A stretch of DNA of 64,000 nt from assembly GCF_000238915.1 (NCBI RefSeq), contig NZ_BAEG01000039.1, positions 1-64,000 of the forward strand, given 5' to 3'. The stretch comes from Arthrobacter globiformis NBRC 12137. Its GTDB lineage: Bacteria; Actinomycetota; Actinomycetes; Actinomycetales; Micrococcaceae. Shown here piece by piece: positions 7,501 to 16,065 of the stretch. The position numbers were made by a program, and so were the translations under genes. The first letter of the stretch is position 1, and the number at the start of each line of letters is the position of its first letter. The notes beneath the pieces are model-generated. The model had not been told where the DNA came from. It made no database searches and saw nothing but the letters and a program-made list of their open reading frames with translations.

Positions 7501-8136
7501 CTGGGGGATGTCGAGTTGCGGAATGTCAAGGCCGGGCTGCCGGAGCCCACCATGGTGGAGAACGTCCGGGCGGAACTTGACCTGATGGCTGTTGATGTCA
7601 GTGAACACCTGATGTCCAGCCACCGCCCGCTCCTGGACCGGCTTGGCGTCACCACGGCGGACAAGCTGCTAGGGCTGCGCAACGGCACGGAGGTCCTGGT
7701 TGCCGGTGTCCGCATCGCCACCCAGACCCCGCCCATGCGCGGCGGCAGGCGGGTGGTCTTCATCAGCATCGATGACGGCACCGGGTGCGTGGATTCCGTG
7801 TTCTTCCACGAGGCGCAGGAGCACGCCGGCCCGCTGCTGTTCGGCACCCGGCTGCTGCTTATCCGGGGAACCACCCGGCGGACCGGCCCGCGCGGCATCA
7901 GCCTCAGCGCCAGCATGGCCTGGGACCTCAGCCGGGTGGACACCCTGCCGTTCCCTGAACGGGATGCCGCTGAACGGGATACCGCTGAACGGGATACCGC
8001 TGAACGGGGCAACGGCGAAGCGGGAAACCGTGACCCGGGGACCGGCGAACCAGGAAGCATCGAACTGGAGTTCAGGCAGCCGGGGCCGCTGGAAGGCATC
8101 AGCAGGAACCTGGCCATCACCGGCCTGGGGAGCTGA
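4510..8136 (+). CDS. dnaE2: Error-prone DNA polymerase III alpha subunit DnaE2
   Basis: A 1208-residue C-family polymerase that performs SOS mutagenic translesion synthesis, with ImuB in other bacteria. It has an N-terminal PHP domain (THLHVS at residues 4-9, TDRDGLYG near 38-45), the palm with catalytic PDIDID near residue 445 and KLDVLG near 609, a fingers region with FRPGPM near 715, and a C-terminal OB fold. The SMHPCG motif and the lack of the DnaE1-style C-terminal tail support DnaE2 over replicative DnaE1. The linker near residues 1150-1167 contains three 5-residue AERDT-like repeats. The start overlaps the DUF6504 stop. Confidence 0.95.
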   Translation: MSFTHLHVSTAFSAHYGVSWPDELAQAAAAQGATALGCTDRDGLYGTVKHLKACMAAGIDPVVGVDLSVFDDEGDHDPGVAGARVSKTRFSASRVTGRVVILAHGHNNGAGYKALCRLISDAHARTTGKAGGTVPVAVTRAELASRVLDPETLKPVLTVLLGPDSDVGTALGGRRYLRPRTLFKAWLDAMPAGSVAAEIVTHLSAPGEPLSTAHAVRMLKLAQEYGVPAVLTNAVRYCEEDGAATADVLDSARTLKSLPELSAAPLLQPNGQGWLKTPDQMVELGKEVIHAAGYGAADLQVLLAQTEALADRCRMDPVSDMGWKQPVVPEAAVIGIEGDPLAELAQRCEAGITRRFPGISGQAEADMRARLQHELKIIARLGFASYFLTVAEVSRMILDMGVRAAARGSGASSLVNYLIDISQVNPLQHDLIFERFLSGDRSTLPDIDIDVESAERHNVYRKIFDRFGSQRVTLMSMQNGYRARGAVRDAGMALGMDDGDVGEIAKQLWRFSARKFREALEEKPELREFAGRVEQRNFSENQQLDLLVDLTERLDRLPRHISMHPCGVILGDATLLDRTPVQPSGLGLPMSQFDKHDMDPMGMLKLDVLGVRMQSAMAFAVREIIRIHPSKAEVVAAGAHPVATDGSGPDYIAEDGLIDLNAVPLDDEPTYELIRSTHTLGCFQIESPGQRELVGKMAPREFNDLIIDISLFRPGPMKSDMVRPFLEHRHGFAPETYPHPDLKPVLQETHGVTVFHEQILRTFDVMTGCGLAKADEFRRALSNDVLEGQVEEFFRREAKARGYQPDVVDKVWGTLKSFASFGFCKAHGAAFAVPTYQSAWLKAHHPEAFLAGLWEHDPGMYPKRLLVAEARRMGIPILPLDINRSGAEYRVERVAEGPDRGKLGIRLSLNGIFGLSGAELKRIVAGQPYDSLADLRARSRLSKPSIKRLAQLGAFDTLHRESGGTANRADLVHHLQSLQSKPAKKGADIIEGQLALPLGDVELRNVKAGLPEPTMVENVRAELDLMAVDVSEHLMSSHRPLLDRLGVTTADKLLGLRNGTEVLVAGVRIATQTPPMRGGRRVVFISIDDGTGCVDSVFFHEAQEHAGPLLFGTRLLLIRGTTRRTGPRGISLSASMAWDLSRVDTLPFPERDAAERDTAERDTAERGNGEAGNRDPGTGEPGSIELEFRQPGPLEGISRNLAITGLGS
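7955..8009 (+). repeat. 15-bp tandem repeat in dnaE2 linker
   Basis: Three in-frame units of CTGAACGGGAT(A/G)CCG at 7955-7969, 7970-7984 and 7985-7999, followed by a partial fourth copy to 8009. They encode AERDA/T repeats near the C-terminal end of DnaE2. Confidence 0.9.
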
Positions 8137-8186
8137 CCCGCCCCATCTGTTTTCCAATCGTTCCGGCTGGGTGCCGCCGTGGCGCT

Positions 8187-8216
8187 TTGGCTCGCCTCTT
8201 CCGCAACAGATAACAT
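8187..8216 (+). promoter_or_regulatory. Candidate thrS promoter
   Basis: TTGGCT and TAACAT are separated by 18 bp, each matching four of six consensus positions. A start near 8223 would give a leader of about 60 nt. No T-box-like structure is seen in this leader. Confidence 0.4.
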
Positions 8217-8284
8217 TGACGAGGCTGGCTGTGGTCCCCGTACGCCACAAGCTACGAAGCCTGAACTTTGAATAGGAGACACCC

Positions 8285-10294
8285 GTGTCAGATGCCCAGC
8301 AGATCACCCTCATCGTCGATGGCGAAGAAATGAAGGTGACTACCGGGACCACCGGCGCGGAACTCTTCTTTGAGCGCCGCGACGTCGTTGTGGCCCGTGT
8401 CGACGGCGAGCTCAAGGACCTGGACCAGCCACTTCCCGAGGGTGCCGAGGTTGAGGGCGTCACCATCGATTCCCCCGACGGGCTCAATGTGCTGCGCCAC
8501 TCCACCGCCCACGTCATGGCCCAGGCCGTGCAGCAGTTGCGCCCGGACGCCAAGCTTGGCATCGGTCCGTACATCACGGACGGGTTCTACTTCGACTTCG
8601 ACGTCGCCGAGCCCTTCACCCCGGAAGACCTGAAGACCCTGGAAAAGATGATGCTCAAGATCATCAACCAGAACCAGAAGTTCGTCCGCCGCGTCGTCTC
8701 CGAGGACGAGGCCCGCGAGGCCATGAAGAACGAGCCCTACAAGCTCGAACTGCTGGGCAAGAAGAACGACGCCGCGGACGCCGGCGAAGGCGTCAACGTC
8801 GAAGTCGGCGCCGGGGACATCACCATCTACGACAACGTCGACCGAAAGAGCGGGGACAGCGTCTGGTGCGACCTGTGCCGCGGCCCCCACCTGCCCAACA
8901 CCAAGCTCATCTCCAACGCCTTTGCCCTGACCCGGTCCTCGGCCGCGTACTGGCTGGGCAACCAGAACAACCAGCAGCTGCAGCGCATCTACGGCACCGC
9001 GTGGCCCACCAAGGATGCCCTGAAGGCGTACCAGGAACGCATCGCCGAGGCCGAGCGCCGCGACCACCGGAAGCTTGGCGCCGAGCTTGACCTGTTCTCC
9101 TTCCCTGACGAGCTGGGATCGGGCCTGCCCGTGTTCCACCCCAAGGGCGGCATCATCCGCAAGGCCATGGAGGACTACTCCCGGCAGCGCCACGTGGACG
9201 CCGGCTACGAGTTCGTCTACACCCCCCACATCACCAAGGGGCACTTGTACGAGGTCTCCGGCCACCTGGACTGGTACAAGGACGGCATGTTCCCCGCGAT
9301 GCACATCGACGCGGAACTGAACGAGGACGGCACCGTCCGCAAGCCCGGCCAGGACTACTACCTGAAGCCGATGAACTGCCCCATGCACAACCTCATCTTC
9401 CGCTCGCGCGGCCGGTCCTACCGTGAACTGCCGCTGCGGCTCTTCGAATTCGGCTCGGTCTACCGCTACGAAAAGTCCGGCGTGGTCCACGGACTGACCC
9501 GCGTGCGGGGCATGACACAGGACGATGCCCACATCTACTGCACTCGCGAGCAGATGAAGGACGAGCTCACCACCACACTGAACTTCGTCCTCGGCCTGCT
9601 CAAGGACTACGGCCTGGACGACTTCTACCTCGAGCTGTCCACCAAGAACGAGGACAAGTTCGTCGGCGACGACGCCACCTGGGAGGAAGCCACCCGCACC
9701 CTGGCCGAAGTTGCCGAGGCCTCCGGGCTGGAGCTCGTTCCGGACCCGGGCGGAGCTGCGTTCTACGGGCCCAAGATCTCGGTCCAGGCAAAGGATGCCC
9801 TGGGCCGCACCTGGCAGATGTCCACGATCCAGCTGGACTTCAACCTGCCTGAGCGTTTCGAACTCGAGTTCCAGGCCGCCGACGGCACCCGCCAGCGTCC
9901 CGTCATGATCCACCGGGCCCTGTTCGGCTCGGTGGAGCGGTTCATGGGCGTCCTCACTGAGCACTACGCCGGCGCCTTCCCGGCCTGGCTCGCTCCCGTG
10001 CAGGTGGTGGGCATCCCCGTCGCGGAGGCCTTCAACGACTACATGTTCGACGTCGTCGACAAGCTCAAGGCTGCCGGTATCCGCGCCGAGGTGGACATCT
10101 CCTCGGACCGATTCCCGAAGAAGATCCGCACGGCCAGCAAGGACAAGATCCCGTTCGTGCTGATTGCCGGCGGTGAGGACGCGGAGGCGGGCGCTGTCTC
10201 CTTCCGGTTCCGGGACGGCAGCCAGGACAACGGCGTGCCCGTGGCCGAGGCTGTCCAGCGGATCGTGGACGCCGTCCGCAACCGGACCAGCTAG
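8285..10294 (+). CDS. thrS: Threonyl-tRNA synthetase
   Basis: A 669-residue class II synthetase that charges tRNA-Thr in the cytoplasm. Domains in order: TGS (1-70), the [11 protein letters not shown] editing-domain motif near residue 76 with the later CDLCRGPH zinc-like motif, the catalytic core with MNCPMHN near 364 and [18 protein letters not shown] near 510, and the anticodon-binding domain from about 575. The start is a GTG with a GGAGA site 5-9 nt upstream. The next gene starts 19 nt after the stop, giving the actinobacterial order thrS-HIT-pgsA. Confidence 0.98.
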   Translation: MSDAQQITLIVDGEEMKVTTGTTGAELFFERRDVVVARVDGELKDLDQPLPEGAEVEGVTIDSPDGLNVLRHSTAHVMAQAVQQLRPDAKLGIGPYITDGFYFDFDVAEPFTPEDLKTLEKMMLKIINQNQKFVRRVVSEDEAREAMKNEPYKLELLGKKNDAADAGEGVNVEVGAGDITIYDNVDRKSGDSVWCDLCRGPHLPNTKLISNAFALTRSSAAYWLGNQNNQQLQRIYGTAWPTKDALKAYQERIAEAERRDHRKLGAELDLFSFPDELGSGLPVFHPKGGIIRKAMEDYSRQRHVDAGYEFVYTPHITKGHLYEVSGHLDWYKDGMFPAMHIDAELNEDGTVRKPGQDYYLKPMNCPMHNLIFRSRGRSYRELPLRLFEFGSVYRYEKSGVVHGLTRVRGMTQDDAHIYCTREQMKDELTTTLNFVLGLLKDYGLDDFYLELSTKNEDKFVGDDATWEEATRTLAEVAEASGLELVPDPGGAAFYGPKISVQAKDALGRTWQMSTIQLDFNLPERFELEFQAADGTRQRPVMIHRALFGSVERFMGVLTEHYAGAFPAWLAPVQVVGIPVAEAFNDYMFDVVDKLKAAGIRAEVDISSDRFPKKIRTASKDKIPFVLIAGGEDAEAGAVSFRFRDGSQDNGVPVAEAVQRIVDAVRNRTS

Positions 10295-10313
10295 CCGCGG
10301 CGGAGGGGAACAC

Positions 10314-10901
10314 GTGCAGGACAACACAGGGTCGGGCTATCCGGGCGACGCGGAAGTGACGGACGATTTCGGCCTCGCCGGAGTTCCGGATGCCTTCCAG
10401 CGGCTGTGGACTCCGCACCGCATGGCCTACATCAAGGGCGGCCAGCACCAGTTCAAGAACGCGGACGACTGCCCGTTCTGCATCGCGCCGGCGCGCACCG
10501 ATGAGGAGTCGCTCATCGTGTACCGGGGGCGCACGAGCTACGTGGTGCTCAACCTGTTCCCCTACAACCCCGGCCACCTGCTGGTGTGCCCCTACCGCCA
10601 CGTCCCCGATTACACGGACCTGACGGTGGAGGAGACCGCCGAATTCGCCGACCTGACGCAGACCGCCATGCGCGTGCTGCGGAAGGTGGCCAATCCCGGC
10701 GGCTTCAACCTGGGCATGAACCAGGGTGTCGTCGGCGGGGCCGGCATCGCGGGGCACCTGCATCAGCACATCGTTCCGCGCTGGGGCGGGGACGGAAACT
10801 TCTTCCCGATCATCGCCCAGACCAAGGCGATCACGCAGACGCTCGACGAGGTCCGCCAGCAGGTTGCCGACGCCTGGCCCGGGGAGACGCATGCTGAATA
10901 G
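10314..10901 (+). CDS. HIT-domain AP4A phosphorylase-like protein
   Basis: A 195-residue histidine-triad protein. The catalytic HIT motif is GHLHQHIVPRW, and the N-terminal half carries CPFC as in the mycobacterial Rv2613c protein, which is an AP4A phosphorylase (splits diadenosine tetraphosphate with phosphate). The GTG at 10314 is preferred: it follows the thrS stop with a GGAGGGG site and removes an extension lying inside thrS. It is co-transcribed with thrS and overlaps the following phosphatidyltransferase gene by 11 nt. The link to thrS makes sense, because aminoacyl-tRNA synthetases generate AP4A as a side product. Confidence 0.9.
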   Translation: MQDNTGSGYPGDAEVTDDFGLAGVPDAFQRLWTPHRMAYIKGGQHQFKNADDCPFCIAPARTDEESLIVYRGRTSYVVLNLFPYNPGHLLVCPYRHVPDYTDLTVEETAEFADLTQTAMRVLRKVANPGGFNLGMNQGVVGGAGIAGHLHQHIVPRWGGDGNFFPIIAQTKAITQTLDEVRQQVADAWPGETHAE

Positions 10902-11511
10902 GCATGCCCGCGGGTTCTTCACCGCGCTGTTTACCCCGCTTGCACGCTGGCTGCTGAAAATTGGCGTTTCGCCGGACGCCATCACCATTGTGGGGACTGC
11001 CGGCGTGGTGGTCGGGGCCCTGGTGTTCTATCCGCTGGGCCAGCTGTTCTGGGGGACCGTCTTCATCACGGCGTTCATCTTTTCCGACGTCATCGACGGC
11101 ATCATGGCCCGGATGCAGAACCTCGGCGGCCGCTGGGGCAATTTCCTGGACTCCAGCCTGGACCGGCTGGCTGACGGTGCCCTCTTTGCCGGCCTGGCCA
11201 TCTGGTTTTTCACCGGCGGAGCAGACACACCCATAGCCATTGCCGCCGTCGTCTGCCTGGTTCTTGGCATGGTGGTTTCCTATGTCCGGGCGAAGGCCGA
11301 ATCCCTTGGTTTCCAGGCGAACGTGGGCATAGCCGAGCGTGCTGAACGGCTGGTTTCGGTCCTGGTGATTACCGGCCTGACCGGTGTTGGGCTGCCGCCC
11401 GTGGTGCTGCTGGCGACTCTGGTGCTGCTGGCCGCGGCGAGCCTTGTCACGGTGGTCCAGCGCGTCCTGGCCGTGCGCGTCCAGTCGCTGGAAGACTCCG
11501 AACAAACCTGA
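10891..11511 (+). CDS. pgsA: Phosphatidylinositol phosphate synthase (CDP-alcohol phosphatidyltransferase)
   Basis: A 206-residue integral membrane enzyme that joins CDP-diacylglycerol and inositol-1-phosphate in actinobacteria. The family signature is complete: SDVIDGIMARM, then GRWGNFLDSSLDRLADG, giving the D-x2-D-G-x2-A-R-x8-G-x3-D-x3-D pattern that binds metal and the CDP group. About six hydrophobic helices follow one another. The ATG at 10891 overlaps the HIT gene. In mycobacteria the mannoside acyltransferase and pimA follow this gene; here pdxS follows instead after 138 bp. A glycerophosphate-specific role is the alternative. Confidence 0.9.
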   Translation: MLNRHARGFFTALFTPLARWLLKIGVSPDAITIVGTAGVVVGALVFYPLGQLFWGTVFITAFIFSDVIDGIMARMQNLGGRWGNFLDSSLDRLADGALFAGLAIWFFTGGADTPIAIAAVVCLVLGMVVSYVRAKAESLGFQANVGIAERAERLVSVLVITGLTGVGLPPVVLLATLVLLAAASLVTVVQRVLAVRVQSLEDSEQT

Positions 11512-11536
11512 TTAAGCCGGGCTGCCGCGGTGGGAC

Positions 11537-11542
11537 TAGTAT
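11537..11542 (+). promoter_or_regulatory. Possible -10 box for pdxS
   Basis: TAGTAT in the 138-bp gap before pdxS, with TTAAGC 19 bp upstream as a poor -35. This would give a leader of about 100 nt. It is a weak call. Confidence 0.3.
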
Positions 11543-11649
11543 TAGGACTGCCCGGTCAATGGATCCGGTAATCCGGTGTGTGCAAAAACGGCATGTCCTT
11601 GCCGCCTGCACTGCCGGCGAAGGTCATCTAGCTACCCATAGGGGTTTTT

Positions 11650-12576
11650 GTGTCTACACCTGATGTAAGCAACGAAGCCGGCTCGTCCGCCAACAGCGTG
11701 ACGGGCAGCAACCGCGTGAAGCGCGGCATGGCAGAGATGCTCAAGGGCGGCGTCATCATGGACGTCGTCAACGTCGAGCAGGCCCGCATCGCCGAAGATG
11801 CCGGTGCTGTTGCCGTTATGGCGCTCGAGCGCGTCCCGGCCGACATCCGCGCCCAGGGCGGCGTGTCCCGCATGTCCGATCCGGACATGATCGACCAGAT
11901 CATCGACGCCGTGTCCATCCCGGTCATGGCCAAGGCCCGCATCGGGCACTTCGTCGAGGCCCAGGTCCTGCAGTCCCTCGGGGTGGACTACATCGACGAG
12001 TCCGAGGTCCTGACCCCGGCCGACTACACCAACCACATCGACAAGTGGAACTTCACCGTTCCCTTCGTCTGCGGTTCCACCAACCTCGGTGAGGCGCTGC
12101 GCCGCATCAACGAGGGTGCGGCCATGATCCGTTCCAAGGGCGAGGCCGGCACCGGCGACGTCTCCAACGCCACCACGCACATGCGCCAGATCCGCGCCGA
12201 GATCAAGAAGCTTGCCTCGCTGCCCGAGGACGAGCTGTACGTCGCGGCCAAGGAACTGCAGGCCCCGTACGAACTGGTCAAGGAAGTTGCCGCCACCGGC
12301 AAGCTTCCGGTGGTGCTGTTCACCGCCGGCGGCATCGCCACCCCGGCCGACGCCGCGATGATGATGCAGCTCGGTGCCGACGGCGTGTTCGTGGGCTCCG
12401 GTATCTTCAAGTCCGGCAACCCGGCCCAGCGTGCGGCCGCCGTCGTGAAGGCCACCACCTTCTTCGACGACCCGGACGTCATCGCCAAGGCCTCCCGCGG
12501 CCTGGGCGAGGCCATGGTCGGCATCAACGTCGACGAGATCCCGCAGCCGCACCGCCTCGCCGAGCGCGGCTGGTAA
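11650..12576 (+). CDS. pdxS: Pyridoxal 5'-phosphate synthase, lyase subunit PdxS
   Basis: A 308-residue TIM-barrel enzyme. It forms PLP from ribose 5-phosphate, glyceraldehyde 3-phosphate and ammonia, the ammonia coming from PdxT in a 12+12 complex. Family signatures are present: [21 protein letters not shown] near residue 35, the [11 protein letters not shown] loop with the catalytic lysine near 97, and [29 protein letters not shown] near the end (phosphate site). The start is a GTG after AGGGG. Its partner pdxT lies 5.6 kb downstream, separated by four unrelated genes, although the two are adjacent in many actinobacteria. A strong terminator follows. Confidence 0.97.
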   Translation: MSTPDVSNEAGSSANSVTGSNRVKRGMAEMLKGGVIMDVVNVEQARIAEDAGAVAVMALERVPADIRAQGGVSRMSDPDMIDQIIDAVSIPVMAKARIGHFVEAQVLQSLGVDYIDESEVLTPADYTNHIDKWNFTVPFVCGSTNLGEALRRINEGAAMIRSKGEAGTGDVSNATTHMRQIRAEIKKLASLPEDELYVAAKELQAPYELVKEVAATGKLPVVLFTAGGIATPADAAMMMQLGADGVFVGSGIFKSGNPAQRAAAVVKATTFFDDPDVIAKASRGLGEAMVGINVDEIPQPHRLAERGW

Positions 12577-12592
12577 CAGCTCCAAAGCAGTT

Positions 12593-12641
12593 CGACGCCG
12601 GCCGGTCACCTTTTGGTGACCGGCCGGCGTCGTCGTTTTTT
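12593..12641. terminator. Bidirectional hairpin terminator
   Basis: A perfect 18-bp GC-rich stem (12593-12610 and 12615-12632) with a TTTT loop, followed by six T residues. It ends pdxS and, read from the other strand, the convergent M3 peptidase gene. Confidence 0.92.
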
Positions 12642-12644
12642 GGG

Positions 12645-14657
12645 TTACTCCAGGCCGCGGCGCTTGAGCAGGGGCTCGAGGGCGGCGTCGCGGCCGCGCA
12701 GCGTGCGGAATGACTCGAGCGGGTCCCGGCTGTTGCCGCGGGAGAGGAGTTCGGCGCGGAAACGCTCGCCGTTGGCCCGGCTGAGCCCGCCGTTCTCGGT
12801 GAACCAGTCCACGGTCTCGGCGTCCAGCACTTCGCTCCAGATGTAGGAGTAGTAGCCCGCAGCGTAGCCGTCGCCTGCGAAGATGTGCTGGAAGTAGCCC
12901 GTCCGGTACCGCGGGGGAATGAGGGGATGTGCCACTCCTGCGGCGGCCAGTGCTTTCGCCTCGAACTCGAGGACGTCCTCCGGAACGCCGTCGGCTTCCA
13001 GGACATGCCAGGCCAGATCCAGCAGCGCGGCGCCGAGGTACTCCGCGGTGGCGAACCCCTCGCCCCACAGGCGGGACTCGTTGAGCCGGTCGACGACGTC
13101 CTGGGCCAGGGGCTCCCCGGTGGCGTGGTGGCGGGCATAGTTGGCCAGCACCTCCGGCCACATGATCCACATCTCGTTGACCTGGGACGGGTACTCCACG
13201 AAGTCCCGCGGCACAGACGTGCCCGAGAACCGCGGGTAGGTGACATTGGAAAACAGGCCGTGCAGTGCGTGGCCGAACTCGTGGAACGCGGTGCGCACCT
13301 CATCGAGCGTGAGCAGCGTGGGCTCACCTGCGGGCGGCTTGGAGATGTTCAGGTTGTTGATGACCACCGGCCTGGTGCCCAGGAGCGCCGACTGGTCCAC
13401 GAGCGAGTTCATCCATGCGCCGCCCCGTTTGGTTTCGCGGGTGTAGTAGTCGCCCAGGAACAGGCCCAGCCCGGTTCCGTCAGCGTCCCGGACCTCCCAG
13501 ACCCGGACGTCCTCGTGGTAGCCGGCCAGGTCCTTGCGCTCATGGAAGGTGATGCCGAAGAGCGACGTGGCGGCAAAGAACACGCCGTCCGCCAGTACCC
13601 GGTCCAGCTCGAAGTACGGCCTGAGCGCCTGCTCGTCCACGGTGTAGCGTTCCCGCCGCACCTTGGCGGAGTAGTAGGCCCAGTCCCAGGCCTCCAGCGG
13701 GTGGCCGGCGCTCTCGGCCAGGGCGGCCGCCTCCGCGTCCGCGTTCCGCACGGCGGCGGGCGCCAGCCGGTTCAGCATGGTCCGCACGGCGCCGAGGTCC
13801 GGGGCCGTCTGCCGGTCCACCACGAGTTCGGCATAGTTGGCGAAGCCCAGCAGGGCGGCCTTTTCGGCGCGGAGCCGGACCATGGATTTCACGAGGTCGA
13901 GGACGTCGAGGTCTCCGCCGGAGCTGCCGCGGGCCACGGACGCCTCAAAGAGCCGCCGGCGCACGTCCCTGTTGTCCAGTGACGCCAGGGCGGGCTGGTT
14001 GCTGGGCTGGATGAGCGTCAGGAGGAACTTGCCCTCATGTCCGGCAACGCGGGCTGCTTCCGCGGCGCTGGCGACCTCGTCCCCGGGAAGGCCGGCGAGG
14101 TCATCGGCGCTGTCCAGCAGCAGGGCGGCGGACTTCATCGCTTCCTTGACGCGCTGGCCGAATTCCGTGCCCAGCCGGGACAGCTCGGCGTTCAGGGAAC
14201 GGAGCCGGTCCTGGCCGGCGTCGTCCAGCTGAACGCCTGACTGGCGGAACTCTTTGAGGTACTCCTCGACGAGCCTGGCCGATTCGGCGTCCAGGCCCCC
14301 GGTATCCACGGCGTCGAACCGCTCATAGAGCGCCCGGTTAAGATAGACGGCGTCCTGATGGGCGGCGAAGCGGGGCGACAGTTCGGTTTCGAGCTTCCTG
14401 ATTGCCTCGGAGGCGTCGGCGGATACCAGCGTGAAGAACGAGGCGGCGGCGCGATCCAGCAGGCGGCCGGACCTTTCCATGGCCATTGCGGTGTTCTCGA
14501 ACGTGGCCGGCTCGGGGTTGTCCACGATGGCCTGGATCTCGGCCAGGTGTTCGGCGAGCCCGGCGTCAACCGCCCCGGCATAGTGGGCGTCGTCGATGTC
14601 GGCAAACGGCGGCAGTCCGAAGGGCAGGGCGCTGGGGGACAGGAGGGGATTGGTCAT
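12645..14657 (-). CDS. M3 family metallopeptidase (Dcp/oligopeptidase A type)
   Basis: A 670-residue cytoplasmic zinc peptidase that trims short peptides. The zinc motif HEFGH is at residues 459-463 within TAFHEFGHALHG, and the third ligand lies in the downstream helix WPEVLANYA or its neighbours, as usual for M3 enzymes. The length and mostly helical N-terminal half fit dipeptidyl carboxypeptidase or oligopeptidase A. No signal peptide is present. The ATG has a GGG-type ribosome site 8 nt upstream. It diverges from the CapA gene and sits between pdxS and pdxT without a functional link that I can see. Confidence 0.93.
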   Translation of the reverse strand: MTNPLLSPSALPFGLPPFADIDDAHYAGAVDAGLAEHLAEIQAIVDNPEPATFENTAMAMERSGRLLDRAAASFFTLVSADASEAIRKLETELSPRFAAHQDAVYLNRALYERFDAVDTGGLDAESARLVEEYLKEFRQSGVQLDDAGQDRLRSLNAELSRLGTEFGQRVKEAMKSAALLLDSADDLAGLPGDEVASAAEAARVAGHEGKFLLTLIQPSNQPALASLDNRDVRRRLFEASVARGSSGGDLDVLDLVKSMVRLRAEKAALLGFANYAELVVDRQTAPDLGAVRTMLNRLAPAAVRNADAEAAALAESAGHPLEAWDWAYYSAKVRRERYTVDEQALRPYFELDRVLADGVFFAATSLFGITFHERKDLAGYHEDVRVWEVRDADGTGLGLFLGDYYTRETKRGGAWMNSLVDQSALLGTRPVVINNLNISKPPAGEPTLLTLDEVRTAFHEFGHALHGLFSNVTYPRFSGTSVPRDFVEYPSQVNEMWIMWPEVLANYARHHATGEPLAQDVVDRLNESRLWGEGFATAEYLGAALLDLAWHVLEADGVPEDVLEFEAKALAAAGVAHPLIPPRYRTGYFQHIFAGDGYAAGYYSYIWSEVLDAETVDWFTENGGLSRANGERFRAELLSRGNSRDPLESFRTLRGRDAALEPLLKRRGLE

Positions 14658-14744
14658 GAAGCAACCCTTTCATGCAGCTCTGCGGCGCACAATGTTTTGG
14701 CGGGCTCTGCGCACCGGTTGCCTGCCGTCGGCGAGCCCCGGACT

Positions 14745-14750
14745 TAGGCT
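14745..14750 (+). promoter_or_regulatory. -10 box of a probable leaderless capA transcript
   Basis: TAGGCT ends 6 nt before the ATG of the CapA gene, and no Shine-Dalgarno sequence is present. TTGCCT lies 20 bp upstream as a poor -35. Confidence 0.5.
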
Positions 14751-14756
14751 GGGGTC

Positions 14757-16049
14757 ATGGGGAACAAGAACGTGTCCGGCCGTGTGCGACCGATGGCCGC
14801 CGCCGCACTGCTGATGGTTGCGCTGACGTCCTGCGGCGTGATCGCCGAGCAGGCCCAGCCACAATCCGGCGGCCAGCCTTCGAGTGCGGCCGGCCAGCCG
14901 TCCGCCCCGGCGGCGCAGCCGGGCGCCGGTGACACTGCAGGCCAAACGCCGACGGCGGCCCCCACCCCGAGCGCCGAAATGACGCCCACGCCGGGTGCCG
15001 GCCCCGCGTGCAAGGCGGTCCGCTGCACGTCCGTCCTGGTCACCGGTGACATGCTGGTCCACACCCAGCTGTGGCAGCAGGCCCACGAGGACGCTGTGGC
15101 CGGCGGCGTCAAGGGACTCGACTTCGGTCCGCTGCTGGAAGGCCAGCGGCGCTACATCGAACAGAGCGACCTCGCCATTTGCCACCAGGAAACGCCGGTG
15201 GCCCTGCCCGGTGGCCCCTTCTCCGCGTATCCTTCCTTCAACGTCCCGCCGCAGATCGCCGCTGCCGCCAAGGCGGTCGGCTACCGGGCCTGCACCACGG
15301 CCAGCAACCACACCGTCGACCAGGGCCCTGAGGGCCTCGCCCGGACACTGGATGTGCTGGATGCCGCAGGGCTGGAGCACACCGGCTCCTACCGGACGCA
15401 GGCCGAGTCCCGGGGCATCCTCATCCTGCAGACGGACGCCGCCCGGATAGCGGTCATTGCAGGCACCTACGGACTCAACGGGCAGGTCCCGGAACAGCCG
15501 TGGCAGGTGGACATGCTCGACGCCCCCGCCATGATCGCCAAAGCCAAGGCGGCCAGGGAGCAGGGCGCGGACATCGTGCTGGCCGCCATGCACGCGGGGG
15601 ACGAATACTCCAGCGCCCCCAACGCCCAGCAGCTGGAGGTGGCACACGCGTTGGCGGACAGCGGGGAGTTCACCATGATCTATGGACACCACACGCATTC
15701 GGTCCTCCCCATGGAAAAGTACAAGGGGACCTGGATTGCCTACGGGCTGGGCAACGGCGTGACGGAACTGTCGCCCACGTACGTCGTCAACAACGAGGGC
15801 CTGCTGCTCCGGGCCCAGTTCAGCCAGGACAGCACCGGCACATGGACTGCAGCCGACGTCGCCTGGGCGCCGTCAGTCATCGTCAGCGGCCCCTACCGCT
15901 GGTGCTCCGTGGCCGCGGACGCCCCGCAGGGCGTCTGCACCAGTCCCGCGGCCGACGCCGACACCCGGCTGCGGACCGAACAGGTGGTGGAGTCCATGAG
16001 TGCGGCGCAGGCCGGAGCCCACGAGCTGCTGGTCACCAAGGAGCGGTGA
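14757..16049 (+). CDS. CapA family lipoprotein (metallophosphatase-like)
   Basis: A 430-residue lipoprotein. Residues 1-25 form a signal peptide ending in the lipobox LTSC, so Cys26 is the lipidated residue. A low-complexity Ala/Pro/Gln/Thr linker (about 30-85) follows, then a CapA/PGA-cap domain with LVTGDMLVH, NHTVDQGPEG and GHHTHSVLP. These match the metallophosphatase motifs GD, NHxxDxG and GHxH. Family members act on the outside of the membrane in polyglutamate capsule assembly or as uncharacterised cell-surface phosphoesterases. No capB, capC or capE gene is nearby, so capsule synthesis is not implied. The gene is convergent with gatD-murT. Confidence 0.9.
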   Translation: MGNKNVSGRVRPMAAAALLMVALTSCGVIAEQAQPQSGGQPSSAAGQPSAPAAQPGAGDTAGQTPTAAPTPSAEMTPTPGAGPACKAVRCTSVLVTGDMLVHTQLWQQAHEDAVAGGVKGLDFGPLLEGQRRYIEQSDLAICHQETPVALPGGPFSAYPSFNVPPQIAAAAKAVGYRACTTASNHTVDQGPEGLARTLDVLDAAGLEHTGSYRTQAESRGILILQTDAARIAVIAGTYGLNGQVPEQPWQVDMLDAPAMIAKAKAAREQGADIVLAAMHAGDEYSSAPNAQQLEVAHALADSGEFTMIYGHHTHSVLPMEKYKGTWIAYGLGNGVTELSPTYVVNNEGLLLRAQFSQDSTGTWTAADVAWAPSVIVSGPYRWCSVAADAPQGVCTSPAADADTRLRTEQVVESMSAAQAGAHELLVTKER

Positions 16050-16065
16050 TCTGGTCCGTTCGCTT

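Noticed and set aside
8137..8284. Possible T-box riboswitch before thrS (also considered for alaS, hisS and aspS)
   Set aside because: No T-box consensus, specifier loop or antiterminator-like structure is visible in these short leaders.
8288..10327. Long antisense open frame opposite thrS (679 codons)
   Set aside because: It arises from high-GC codon structure on the coding strand. It has Val/Gly/His/Leu-rich nonsense composition and no domain.
14757..16049. Poly-gamma-glutamate capsule locus
   Set aside because: Only a CapA-type lipoprotein is present. No capB, capC or capE neighbours are found, and solitary CapA proteins are common.
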